Source: Planctomycetaceae bacterium UBA2671 (GTDB taxonomy: Bacteria > Planctomycetota > Planctomycetia > Planctomycetales > Planctomycetaceae). From it: a stretch of DNA of 15,014 bases. The notes below the pieces were generated by a model. It did no database searches. It had not been told where the DNA came from and saw only the letters and a list, made by a program, of their open reading frames with translations. The stretch spans positions 53,719 through 68,732 of the forward strand of contig DEML01000032.1 of assembly GCA_002359185.1 (NCBI GenBank), written 5' to 3'. Of the stretch, positions 7,529 through 15,014 are shown piece after piece. Numbering within the stretch: the stretch's first letter is position 1; each line of letters begins with the position of its first letter. The translations under genes were made by a program, and so were the position numbers.

Positions 7529-9823
7529 TTGAAACCTCGAATTTTCATCTCGGCTGTCAGCAGCGAATTTCGTTCGACCCGGCAAACAGTGGCCAACATT
7601 TTGCCCCGGTTGGGATATGAACCAGTCGTTCTGGAAATTTTTGGAACGGAGGCGGGCGACTTACGGACGATGTTGCGGGAGAAAATTGATTCCTGTCAGG
7701 GACTCGTACAAATCGTCGGAGATGCTTACGGATTTGCTCCTCTGACTGATGATCCCGACTTTGGTCCCGTCTCCTACACCCAGTACGAATTTCTGTATGC
7801 CCAGCAAACGGACAAAAAAACCTGGCTGATTTTTGCCGAACCGGACTGCTCCCGCGATACAGAACTTGAACAACTCGATCTGCCTGATGCTGCTGAGCAT
7901 TCCGATCCCATAGCAGAACAAAAACGCCGGCGGGAGCTGCAGCAAAGTTATCGCGAGAGAGTCAAAAAGAGCGAACATGTCTGGCATTCTGCAGCAGATA
8001 ATGCACGACTCGAACTGTTGATTGAGCGACTGAAATACAGCCATGCGGAATTGATCTTGGAATTCAGAGACTGGCTGAACTGTGTTAAAGAGACTGGCCA
8101 GAGGATTGAAGCCAAGACAGAACAAATCCTTGAATCATTGGAGAACAATCCCCAGAAAATTCGTGATCAATTACAGAAAACTATTGATGAGACTTACCAA
8201 CGAGAACTCCTGCAGGCCAATGATCTCAAGGAATGGCGAGATCGGGATGAGGCTAAAAAACAGGCAGAAACGCGACGCGACAAGCGATACCGTGAGATGG
8301 ATGCATTCCTCTCGTCCATCACCGCAACAATGGAGGCAGGTGAAGCCTCCCCTGAGTATCTGGAGTTGACTCGAATTTTGGGTGATCAGGGTGTTGACGA
8401 ATCGCTCTGTTATATTGAAAGCCGAAAAAAAGATCTGCTGGCTTTTGCTCAACTGGAAAAAGCGGATGCCGAACAAAAACTGCGACGGTTACTGGCCCCG
8501 GTGCTTGAAGAGGCGAAACTGTTCCATCTTAAAGGTAATTATTCCGCTGCGTATGTGACATGTGGACAGATTTATCTCACAAATCCGGACTGGCCGGAAG
8601 CAGTTGAGACAGGTTGGTTGGCACTTACGGATGAGGCTGACAGACTTTTTGAAAAACATGGGTTAGGGGCTGCTCTCCCATTAATCAAACAAGGCTATCA
8701 ACTGGCACTACATTACGTGATAAAATATCCAACATCGTCTCAGGCACGCCGCAATCTATCGGTCTCGCATGACAGACTGGGGGATATGAGTGTGAAGTCG
8801 GGAAACCTGATGGACTCCCGCCGCAATTACGAGCAGGGGCTTGAGATCGCTCGTCAACTTACGGAGGCGGACCCTAGCTCAAAAGTGGCCCGCAATGATT
8901 TATCAGTATTTTATGAAAAGCTGGGCGATGTGAGCATTGGGGAGGGGATCTTGCTTGACGCCCGCCACTATTACGAACAGTCACTGGAGATCCGTCGTCA
9001 ACTTGCGGAAGCGGACCTCAGCTCCGTGCAAGCTCGACGTGATTTGTCGGTCTCGTGTGAAAAGCTGGGTGATGTGAGCGTGCAAGAGGGGAACTTTGCG
9101 GATGCCCGCCGTTATTACGAACAAGGATTGGAGATAACTCGTCAGCTTGCGGAAGAGGATCTCGACTCCACTCAGGCCCGCCGTGATCTATCAATATCAT
9201 ATGAAAAGCTGGGCGTTATGAGCGAGGAGATGAAAAACCACGTAGACGCCAGACGTTATTATGAACAAGGACTGAAGATCCGTCGTCAACTTGCGGAGAC
9301 GAACCCAAAATCCGCATTGGTACGTCGCGATCTGTCAGTCTCATATAACTGTTTGGGCGATGTGAGTATGCAGGCGGGAAACCTGATGGACTCCCGCCAC
9401 TATTACGAACAGGGACTGGAGATCGCTCAACAACTTGCCGAAGCGGACTCAGGCTCCGCACAAGCCCGCCGCGATCTGTCAATATCGTACGAAAAGCTGG
9501 GAGATATGAGCGTGCGTACGGGAAGCCTGAATGACAGCCGCCGCTATTATGAACAGTCACTGGAGCTCCGTCGTCAGCTTGAGAAGGCGGATCCCAGCTC
9601 CGCTCAGGCTCGACGTGATTTGTCGGCATCTCATACCAAAATAGGTCTAGTGGCAGAAAAAAACAGCGAATGGAATATTGCAATGCAGTCCTTTCAAAAG
9701 GCTCTAGCGATCTTTGAAGAATTGCATTCTAAAGATCGACTGGCTCCCGTTGATCAGAATTACATCATACTGTTTCAACAGAAGATTACGGAAATGCAAC
9801 AAAAGATTGATACGAAAGAATGA
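7529..9823 (+). CDS. DUF4062 protein with seven 48-residue TPR-like repeats, TTG start
   Basis: This 764-residue protein begins with a DUF4062 domain (about 1-100: PRIFISAVSSEFRSTRQ, then GYEPVVLEIFGTEAGDLR and LVQIVGDAYGFAP), a Rossmann-like domain common at the N-terminus of bacterial conflict and signalling proteins. A charged, helical, partly coiled-coil linker (about 130-340) follows. Residues 402-737 are seven tandem 48-residue TPR-like units with core RRDLSVSYEKLGD and ARRYYEQGLEIRRQLAE. Such arrays form superhelices that bind partner proteins, so this looks like a scaffold or sensor coupling a DUF4062 output to a protein ligand. There is no NTPase between them, unlike the DUF4062 gene at the left edge. 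The frame is closed by a stop at 7502 and the only usable start before the domain is TTG at 7529, with a weak AGAGA ribosome binding site, so expression may be low. Third gene of the operon. Confidence 0.88.
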   Translation: MKPRIFISAVSSEFRSTRQTVANILPRLGYEPVVLEIFGTEAGDLRTMLREKIDSCQGLVQIVGDAYGFAPLTDDPDFGPVSYTQYEFLYAQQTDKKTWLIFAEPDCSRDTELEQLDLPDAAEHSDPIAEQKRRRELQQSYRERVKKSEHVWHSAADNARLELLIERLKYSHAELILEFRDWLNCVKETGQRIEAKTEQILESLENNPQKIRDQLQKTIDETYQRELLQANDLKEWRDRDEAKKQAETRRDKRYREMDAFLSSITATMEAGEASPEYLELTRILGDQGVDESLCYIESRKKDLLAFAQLEKADAEQKLRRLLAPVLEEAKLFHLKGNYSAAYVTCGQIYLTNPDWPEAVETGWLALTDEADRLFEKHGLGAALPLIKQGYQLALHYVIKYPTSSQARRNLSVSHDRLGDMSVKSGNLMDSRRNYEQGLEIARQLTEADPSSKVARNDLSVFYEKLGDVSIGEGILLDARHYYEQSLEIRRQLAEADLSSVQARRDLSVSCEKLGDVSVQEGNFADARRYYEQGLEITRQLAEEDLDSTQARRDLSISYEKLGVMSEEMKNHVDARRYYEQGLKIRRQLAETNPKSALVRRDLSVSYNCLGDVSMQAGNLMDSRHYYEQGLEIAQQLAEADSGSAQARRDLSISYEKLGDMSVRTGSLNDSRRYYEQSLELRRQLEKADPSSAQARRDLSASHTKIGLVAEKNSEWNIAMQSFQKALAIFEELHSKDRLAPVDQNYIILFQQKITEMQQKIDTKE
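8732..9739 (+). repeat. Seven tandem 144-bp repeats coding the TPR-like array
   Basis: Seven in-frame 144-bp units encode residues 402-737 of the DUF4062-TPR protein with no insertions or deletions between units. Units four apart share more sequence than neighbours: units 1 and 5 share an exact 24-base match (8799-8822 and 9375-9398, exactly 576 bases apart), units 2 and 6 share the EQS variant, and units 3 and 7 share CTCGACGTGATTTGTCGG. This suggests that a block of units was duplicated. Such arrays can change copy number by recombination. Confidence 0.85.
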
Positions 9824-9875
9824 AGAGTTTCGTTGTCATCAATGCCCAACGACTCCTCAATCAGAAAGAATCCTG

Positions 9876-10688
9876 ATGTATTCCATATTCTTGTCCTACC
9901 GTCGAGGCGATGTCGAAATCGAAGTGGAACAAATTGCGAGGATGATCCGCATTTGGTTTGGTTCCGGTTTTGGTTACGTGGATCGCGAGCGGATCGCCGG
10001 CGGAGCCGATTTTGTAAAAACGTTGCAGGTGGAAATTGAACGGGCGGCTGTTGTGTTGCTCATTATTGGGCCGAACTGGGCGGGGCGAAATGGTGCTGAC
10101 TCCCTACGAATCGCAGAGGCGGATGACTGGGTTCGTTTCGAAGTCGAAACGGCTTTAAAGGCATTTCCGCGTGTCAGAGTGTTGCCGGTGTATGTCGGCG
10201 GTGCTGCTCCGTTCGATCCCCGGCGGCTACCGGAAGAGTTGGCGAGGCTGCCGTTCATGTCTTCACTTGCTAAACAAAACGGGATCGTCATTCGAGAGTT
10301 CTCGGAGACTGACCCCGGCATCGTTTCCCTGCAGAATCATCTGGAGCAAGCCTGGAAATCGACCAGTCAGAATCGCCCGGCTCACCTGCCGCCCAATCGA
10401 ACCAATGCCGAACTGGTCAACACTTTAGTCCATCAGGCCGAGTTCACGTTCCTGCAATTCAACAGCACCGGCTCGCTGGTTTATCAGACCGACAGTCCGC
10501 ACTATCAGGGTTGCCTGATTATCAAACCACCCCCGGTTGTCGGAGGCACCCTCTCGATGGGCTTCAACCCCAACAACGGCGAACACTCGCCGCCAATGTC
10601 GCTCTACACAGCATTACAACGAGAAGTCCCCGACTGGTCCCTGGATCAATTCCAAAACCCGCCGCAGCAGATTTCGGTTCGGTATTGA
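9876..10688 (+). CDS. TIR-domain protein with unknown C-terminal domain
   Basis: The 270-residue protein starts with a bacterial TIR domain (about 1-165): MYSIFLSYRRGD (1-12), FGYVDRERIAGGADFV (32-47), VVLLIIGPNWAG (59-70), then DDWVRFEVETAL (83-94) and VRVLPVYVGG. Glu89 occupies the position of the catalytic glutamate in NAD+-cleaving TIR domains, so NADase or cyclase activity is plausible, with ADP-ribose or a cyclic form as product. Residues 170-270 (NAELVNTLVHQAEFTFLQFN onward, with a Pro-, Gly- and Asn-rich stretch) are not a family I recognise and may bind a regulator. The frame opens further upstream, at 9714, but that extension overlaps the TPR gene and lacks domain sequence, so ATG 9876 is used, 52 bases after the previous stop, with a weak AGAAAG ribosome binding site. 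Fourth gene of the operon. Confidence 0.85.
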   Translation: MYSIFLSYRRGDVEIEVEQIARMIRIWFGSGFGYVDRERIAGGADFVKTLQVEIERAAVVLLIIGPNWAGRNGADSLRIAEADDWVRFEVETALKAFPRVRVLPVYVGGAAPFDPRRLPEELARLPFMSSLAKQNGIVIREFSETDPGIVSLQNHLEQAWKSTSQNRPAHLPPNRTNAELVNTLVHQAEFTFLQFNSTGSLVYQTDSPHYQGCLIIKPPPVVGGTLSMGFNPNNGEHSPPMSLYTALQREVPDWSLDQFQNPPQQISVRY

Positions 10689-10749
10689 GAAAAATAATTT
10701 GTTCGCTTGATGAATAAAAATACTATTTCACTGACTTGAGGAGCTACTG

Positions 10750-12960
10750 ATGATCCCCCACATCCTGGCGAATTATTGGCAAAACTTTCTGTGGAGCTTA
10801 TCGACGTCCAATGTTCCAGTCGTTGTTTTGTTGTTCATCTTTATCATTTTTTTGTTGACCAAATTATTTCCTCGTCAGCTATTCGGGTTTCGTTCCCGAC
10901 GACGTCAACGATTCTTTGAAAGCGTGTTCGTCATTTTTCTTGGCACGTTCGCGATCGGTTGTGGTTTTTGGGGGCATTTCTCATCAACTGAGAATCCGGC
11001 TGATTCCGTGAATCCGACCGGTGTCGAGTCGACGGCAGTTGCCCCGTCGAGTGGAAAATCTGAGGACGACTTCTGGAAGATTGAAACGGCTTTCTATCAG
11101 GCATTGCAGCTCATCAGTTTTGACGGAGATCTTAGTTCGCCGAACCCTGCGATCATGTTCGCAGTCGTTTGCTCGGTCCTGTTGGCCTTCATTGTTGCTT
11201 CGGAAGCGTTGCAGAAACTGTTTCATAATTCGTTTCTGACGCTCTACCTCAGCTTGTCGTTTCTTCCCAGGACGGTCATATGTGGTCTCGGGCATGTTGG
11301 CTCCCAGTTGATGGAAGATCTTGGCAATCGCCGAACGCTCGTGATTGTAGAGAAGAATCCAGAAAATATTCATCTGGAACGTGCCCGGGAGATGGGGGCT
11401 ATCATCATTCAGGGAGACGCCCGTTCGGAGAAGTTGCTTAAATCCGTTGGAGCACATTTCGCGAAGGAAGTCTTTCTGACAACCGGCAACGACGAAGTCA
11501 ATGCGGAAGCGATCCTCGACATCGCTGACTTACTGAAGCAGCAACAGAGTTCAAACTGGAAACGATTGTCAGCGTTTTTGAAACGAACCCCCAAAATCTA
11601 TATGCAACTCAATCATGCGAATGTTGCAAAAATGTTGAGGGAGTCGAGTTTGATAAAGGAGAGCGGGCTACAGGATCGGCTCAATGTATTTAATGCGGTG
11701 GAAGCTGCAGCGGAAAATTTTGTGACAGAAACGGTGATCCAGCATCGCCCTCAGAATCATCAGGTGAATCATTATGTGTTCTACGGATTCAATCAGATGG
11801 GGCAACGGTTAGCGTTGAAGATTGCCGAACTGGCTCACTTCGACAATCTCAAACGATCAAGAATGACCATTCTTTATAGTGAGGAAGAGCAGGTGCAGGT
11901 TGATGCGTTTCGTATTCAGTACCCACATTTTGGACCATCTGAAAGTTCCCTCAAAGCGGCAGGTGTTGCAGGCTGGGAATTCCCGAAAGAGGCGGACCAC
12001 TGGGGAAGTCAATGTCTGCGACCCGAGGATCAATTTGAAGATGGCCATGTAGTGGAGTATGCGATCAATGCCGATTTTTGGCCTCAGCCAGTTTCGATAT
12101 TGGAACAATCATTTCTCAATCAACTCAAAACTCTGAGCGATGATCCTTCCATCGTCCCCATGCTAATTCTGTGCATCGAAGGAGATACCGCTTCCACCAG
12201 CCAGGCGGATGAACTGCAAAGCGAGCTTTTGCAGCAGAGAATCGATATGCCACTCTTTCTGTGGATACCTAATCAACCACAAATTGCCAACATGATTCGG
12301 AGTTGTCATCGAAACCGTCCGGGCGAACTGGCTTCATTGCAACCTTTTGGTGAATGTCATACCTGTTGTTCTTACGATGCAATTTCTAAAAATCTGAAAG
12401 ATGAATTAGCCAACGCATTTTACGTTGCCTACGAAGTGAAATATGGCACACCGGCAGAACGTATCCCACCGCTGAGTTCGCTGACGGATGACTTCAGTTA
12501 CTGGTCGAACTTCAGCGCGGCATTACACACGGTGTTCAAGCTGGATGTGCTGGGGCTTGAAGTGATGAAACTGAAGCAAGCGAACCAGGACCAGAGAACC
12601 ATTTTGAGTGAATCGGAAATCCAAACTCTGATTTCGGAAAAACCTCATGAGGTCATGATTGCAGAGATGGAACACAATCGCTGGATGGCCGAGCGGCTGC
12701 TACGGGGCTGGAAATATGAAGGAGTTCCAGAAGGACATGATCCTTATTCAAAAGACGAACAAACTATGGAAAAGTGGAAGGCTTTCAAAAAACAAATGAC
12801 GGCTCGCAAAACCCGACATCTCTTCATTCCTTATGACGACTTGCACGAAAATGAAGGTGTCAAAGATAAGACACAGGTTGAAGTGATGTTGAAATATTGC
12901 TCCGGTCAATACGACAACAAATTCGCTAAAGAAAAACTGTGTCTGGTGAAGAAGGTTTGA
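10750..12960 (+). CDS. Membrane TrkA-N/RCK-like protein with RyR domain, putative ligand-gated channel
   Basis: The 736-residue protein has about three N-terminal membrane helices (22-40, 57-77, 132-151), with AFYQALQLISFDGD (114-127) between the last two. That stretch may be a pore-helix-like element, but there is no potassium-channel TVGYG filter. A TrkA-N/RCK-type Rossmann domain begins at residue 175, with GLGHVG at 179-184 and the acidic strand end LVIVEKNPEN. A second, degenerate Rossmann unit is around 340 (YGFNQMG, 345-351). The C-terminus has a RyR-like domain: EVMIAEMEHNRWMAERLLRG (634-653) followed by GWKYEG. RyR-like modules occur in animal ryanodine receptors and in bacterial conflict proteins. 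A cysteine/histidine group lies at Cys519-His520 and Cys536-His537-x-Cys539-Cys540. GAGGAG about 8 bases upstream supports ATG 10750. I infer a membrane effector gated by a nucleotide through the RCK or RyR part. Ion selectivity is unknown. Confidence 0.82.
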   Translation: MIPHILANYWQNFLWSLSTSNVPVVVLLFIFIIFLLTKLFPRQLFGFRSRRRQRFFESVFVIFLGTFAIGCGFWGHFSSTENPADSVNPTGVESTAVAPSSGKSEDDFWKIETAFYQALQLISFDGDLSSPNPAIMFAVVCSVLLAFIVASEALQKLFHNSFLTLYLSLSFLPRTVICGLGHVGSQLMEDLGNRRTLVIVEKNPENIHLERAREMGAIIIQGDARSEKLLKSVGAHFAKEVFLTTGNDEVNAEAILDIADLLKQQQSSNWKRLSAFLKRTPKIYMQLNHANVAKMLRESSLIKESGLQDRLNVFNAVEAAAENFVTETVIQHRPQNHQVNHYVFYGFNQMGQRLALKIAELAHFDNLKRSRMTILYSEEEQVQVDAFRIQYPHFGPSESSLKAAGVAGWEFPKEADHWGSQCLRPEDQFEDGHVVEYAINADFWPQPVSILEQSFLNQLKTLSDDPSIVPMLILCIEGDTASTSQADELQSELLQQRIDMPLFLWIPNQPQIANMIRSCHRNRPGELASLQPFGECHTCCSYDAISKNLKDELANAFYVAYEVKYGTPAERIPPLSSLTDDFSYWSNFSAALHTVFKLDVLGLEVMKLKQANQDQRTILSESEIQTLISEKPHEVMIAEMEHNRWMAERLLRGWKYEGVPEGHDPYSKDEQTMEKWKAFKKQMTARKTRHLFIPYDDLHENEGVKDKTQVEVMLKYCSGQYDNKFAKEKLCLVKKV

Positions 12961-13028
12961 ACATATTGTTGCATAGGGTTTTAGACATTTCTTGATACTG
13001 GCAAAAGTCAGTTGAGAGGGGAAATGAG

Positions 13029-15014
13029 ATGCCGCAGGAGTACGATTTATTTATCAGTTACGCTCACAAAGATGATTATGGCAATCCCGGGGATGATGTC
13101 AGTCGGATTCTGGCGATCAAAGCCGCTATTGAGCGCGAATATTATGAAATGACTGGCCAGGAAGTCCGGATCTTTCTCGACCAGACTGGCATTCTGACTG
13201 GCTCGCAATGGAGAGAGTCGCTGCTTACGGGACTGAAATCCTCGAAAATGATGCTCGCTGTACTTAGTGAAAATTATTTCGCCAGCACATATTGCAAACG
13301 CGAATGGGAACATTATATCGATACGGAACTCGATATGGCGTTGCCCGGAGAAGGAATCACCCCGATTTATGTATTGCCTTTTATCGAGTTTGATAACGAT
13401 ACAATCGATGTTCGACTCAAACGTTGGGTACGCGATTTGAAACGACGGCAGATTGATGTCGATTGGCAAAAATGGTGGCCGGAAGGTCAGGCGGCCCTGG
13501 AGCGGGACGATGTTAAAAAACGACTGCGAGATTTAACGTCGAATGTCAATCATCGGCTCTCCCTATATGAGGCGCGCAATACCTCACCAACGAATCAGAT
13601 GCCGCAGTTGACGCGACATTTCAAAGGGCGACGTAAAGAATTGCACGAGTTGCGGCAATCCCTCGTGAAAGGCCAAATAGGGGCAATCGCCGCCGTCAAC
13701 GGAATTGCGGGAATTGGTAAAACGGAACTCGCGTTGGCTTATGCCTGGGGTTACGGCGGGCATTATCCTGGGGGGCGATTTTACTTGAACATGCCGGGAA
13801 AGTTCGACAACGCATCGCAGGCATTGGAGAAGTTGCAACAGCAATTTGTGGATATCGCGGCCTGGAAAGGGATCGAACTGAATGACGCCGAACGCCAGCA
13901 ACCTAGTGTGGCGTTTGCAAAAGTCTGTCGTGCTTTCACCCTGCATCCCGACGAACCCGCAATGTTTATCGTTGATAACATCGATGATGCCGTTCTGTTG
14001 CAACCCGACATCTTGCAACAGGGGCTCCCTCGTGGGGCACACATCGATATTTTGCTCACGACCCGTTGTGCGAAGTTACAGCAGGATCGGCTCGACTGGG
14101 TCAGTGTCGATGCACTCGAGACCGAAGATGGTGTCGATCTTCTCGACAGCTATGCACCCATTCCTGAGGTGCCGCAGGATGCCGAGTGGAAGGCCGCTTA
14201 TCGGATTGTGGAACGACTCGGTGGCCATGCTCTGGCCTTGAATATCGTGGGAGTTTATCTCCGCTGGAAAGAAGATTCGTATGTCCGTTTCGAACAATAT
14301 CTTATCGCTGAGGGAATCGAACTGGTTTCTCAGATTGGGACGGAATTGCAGGCGGGCAATGTCGGAATTGGCAGCGAATATCAGGAAAAAGTGTTGGCCC
14401 AACTGCTCGAACCGACACTTCAGCATTGGCGGGAGACGGAACCGGCTGCCTTTCGGGCTTTGCAATATGCAGCGTTGTGTCCTCCCGATCTGGTGCCGCT
14501 CCCCTGGTTGACGGAACTGTTGATTGAAGAACAACTAGAATGGGGCCGCGATCAACGCGGCGGAACGATGGCAATACAGGCGGTCAATTTGCTCGTTGCC
14601 AGCCGTATGTTGGCTCCTGTGCGAAAACAACAGGCAGGATTGACTGCAGAAACAATCGACGACAGTAACCTGGCCCGCATGCACCGCGTCTATCAGGATA
14701 TTTTACTGAAAGAGCTGACAGAAGCCACGTGGCAGGAGTTGCAAAACCGATTGAATCAATTGGTCGATCGACGCGCCGAATGGCTCAGAGAGCATTGGGG
14801 AGGATCGGAATTTGCCTGGGAAATCTGGCCGTTGCGAGAATTGGCGTTCTCACGATTTGATGAAAGAGATTATCGCACGGTCATCTTGCTGGACCATATT
14901 GCAAACATTTTGCAGCATGTCGGCCAGCTTGCCGATTGCAAGCGTATTTGCATCCAGAACAACGAAATATTGCAAGCATTGGGCAATGTCTCTCCCGAGA
15001 ACGCCGACTACCGC
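13029..15014 (+). CDS. TIR-STAND (NB-ARC-like) NTPase, C-terminus outside window
   Basis: The frame is open from ATG 13029 to the right edge (662 codons), with GAGGGG about 8 bases upstream of the start. Residues 1-150 are a TIR domain: EYDLFISYAHKDD (4-16), VRIFLDQTGILTGSQW (46-61), MMLAVLSENYFASTYCKREW (74-93), with Glu92 at the catalytic-glutamate position. A STAND/NB-ARC-like NTPase follows: Walker A GIAGIGKT (225-232, Lys231), Walker B MFIVDNIDD (312-320), sensor strand IDILLTTR (339-346), then a helical arm with GGHALALNIVGVYLRW typical of this class. The last 40 residues look like the start of a TPR or other helical sensor. The architecture is the bacterial counterpart of plant TIR-NLR receptors: a C-terminal sensor drives oligomerisation and switches on TIR NADase activity. 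Last gene seen in the operon, 68 bases after the previous stop. Trigger and C-terminal sensor are unknown. Confidence 0.88.
   Translation, partial: MPQEYDLFISYAHKDDYGNPGDDVSRILAIKAAIEREYYEMTGQEVRIFLDQTGILTGSQWRESLLTGLKSSKMMLAVLSENYFASTYCKREWEHYIDTELDMALPGEGITPIYVLPFIEFDNDTIDVRLKRWVRDLKRRQIDVDWQKWWPEGQAALERDDVKKRLRDLTSNVNHRLSLYEARNTSPTNQMPQLTRHFKGRRKELHELRQSLVKGQIGAIAAVNGIAGIGKTELALAYAWGYGGHYPGGRFYLNMPGKFDNASQALEKLQQQFVDIAAWKGIELNDAERQQPSVAFAKVCRAFTLHPDEPAMFIVDNIDDAVLLQPDILQQGLPRGAHIDILLTTRCAKLQQDRLDWVSVDALETEDGVDLLDSYAPIPEVPQDAEWKAAYRIVERLGGHALALNIVGVYLRWKEDSYVRFEQYLIAEGIELVSQIGTELQAGNVGIGSEYQEKVLAQLLEPTLQHWRETEPAAFRALQYAALCPPDLVPLPWLTELLIEEQLEWGRDQRGGTMAIQAVNLLVASRMLAPVRKQQAGLTAETIDDSNLARMHRVYQDILLKELTEATWQELQNRLNQLVDRRAEWLREHWGGSEFAWEIWPLRELAFSRFDERDYRTVILLDHIANILQHVGQLADCKRICIQNNEILQALGNVSPENADYR

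Noticed and set aside
9216..9683. 155-codon minus-strand open frame across the TPR repeats, with a similar one at 9018-9200
   Set aside because: Repetition of the 144-bp units creates a periodic antisense frame; its internal repeats mirror the coding repeats and carry no independent signal.
8732..9739. Regularly spaced repeats resembling a CRISPR array
   Set aside because: The 144-bp units are in frame within one coding sequence and diverge evenly along their length; there are no short constant repeats with unique spacers.
9714..9875. N-terminal extension of the TIR protein to an ATG at 9714
   Set aside because: It overlaps the end of the DUF4062-TPR gene, encodes a basic cysteine-containing stretch with no domain, and the TIR fold starts exactly at the ATG at 9876.

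Overview
The window is about 15 kb of bacterial DNA with roughly balanced base composition. It holds eleven coding regions, two of which run off the edges. I see no rRNA, tRNA, CRISPR array, transposase, integrase or housekeeping gene. The mix of family types (DUF4062 and TIR sensors, a STAND NTPase, long TPR arrays, a soluble VirD4-like ATPase) would fit a large-genome environmental bacterium such as a planctomycete. That is a guess from gene style, not from a marker gene.

Left part, minus strand (1-4376): a VirD4/TraG-like ATPase without membrane segments is followed by a 74-residue gene that overlaps its end and a 105-residue gene, both unrecognised. After a 161-base gap comes a large DUF4062-STAND ATPase whose C-terminus lies outside the window. 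The first three look like one operon. A 457-base stretch without a convincing gene (4377-4833) separates them from a LysR-type regulator (4834-5796, minus).

Right part, plus strand (5949 to the right edge): six co-directional genes with gaps of only 51-71 bases and no visible terminator between them, so probably one operon, divergent from the LysR gene. In order: a degenerate Nudix-like protein; a Nudix-SLOG fusion; a DUF4062 protein with seven 48-residue TPR-like repeats; a small TIR protein; a membrane protein with TrkA-N/RCK-like Rossmann domains and a C-terminal RyR-like domain; and a TIR-STAND NTPase that runs off the edge.

These domain types are known from nucleotide-centred conflict and immunity systems. 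In Thoeris, a TIR enzyme makes an ADP-ribose-derived signal from NAD+ that a SLOG domain senses. My working hypothesis is that the TIR proteins consume NAD+, the Nudix-SLOG protein reads or destroys the product, and the TrkA-RyR membrane protein is a ligand-gated effector or channel. The SLOG + Nudix + channel set recalls animal TRPM2, split over separate genes. This arrangement is inference; the domain calls are read from the translated sequence.
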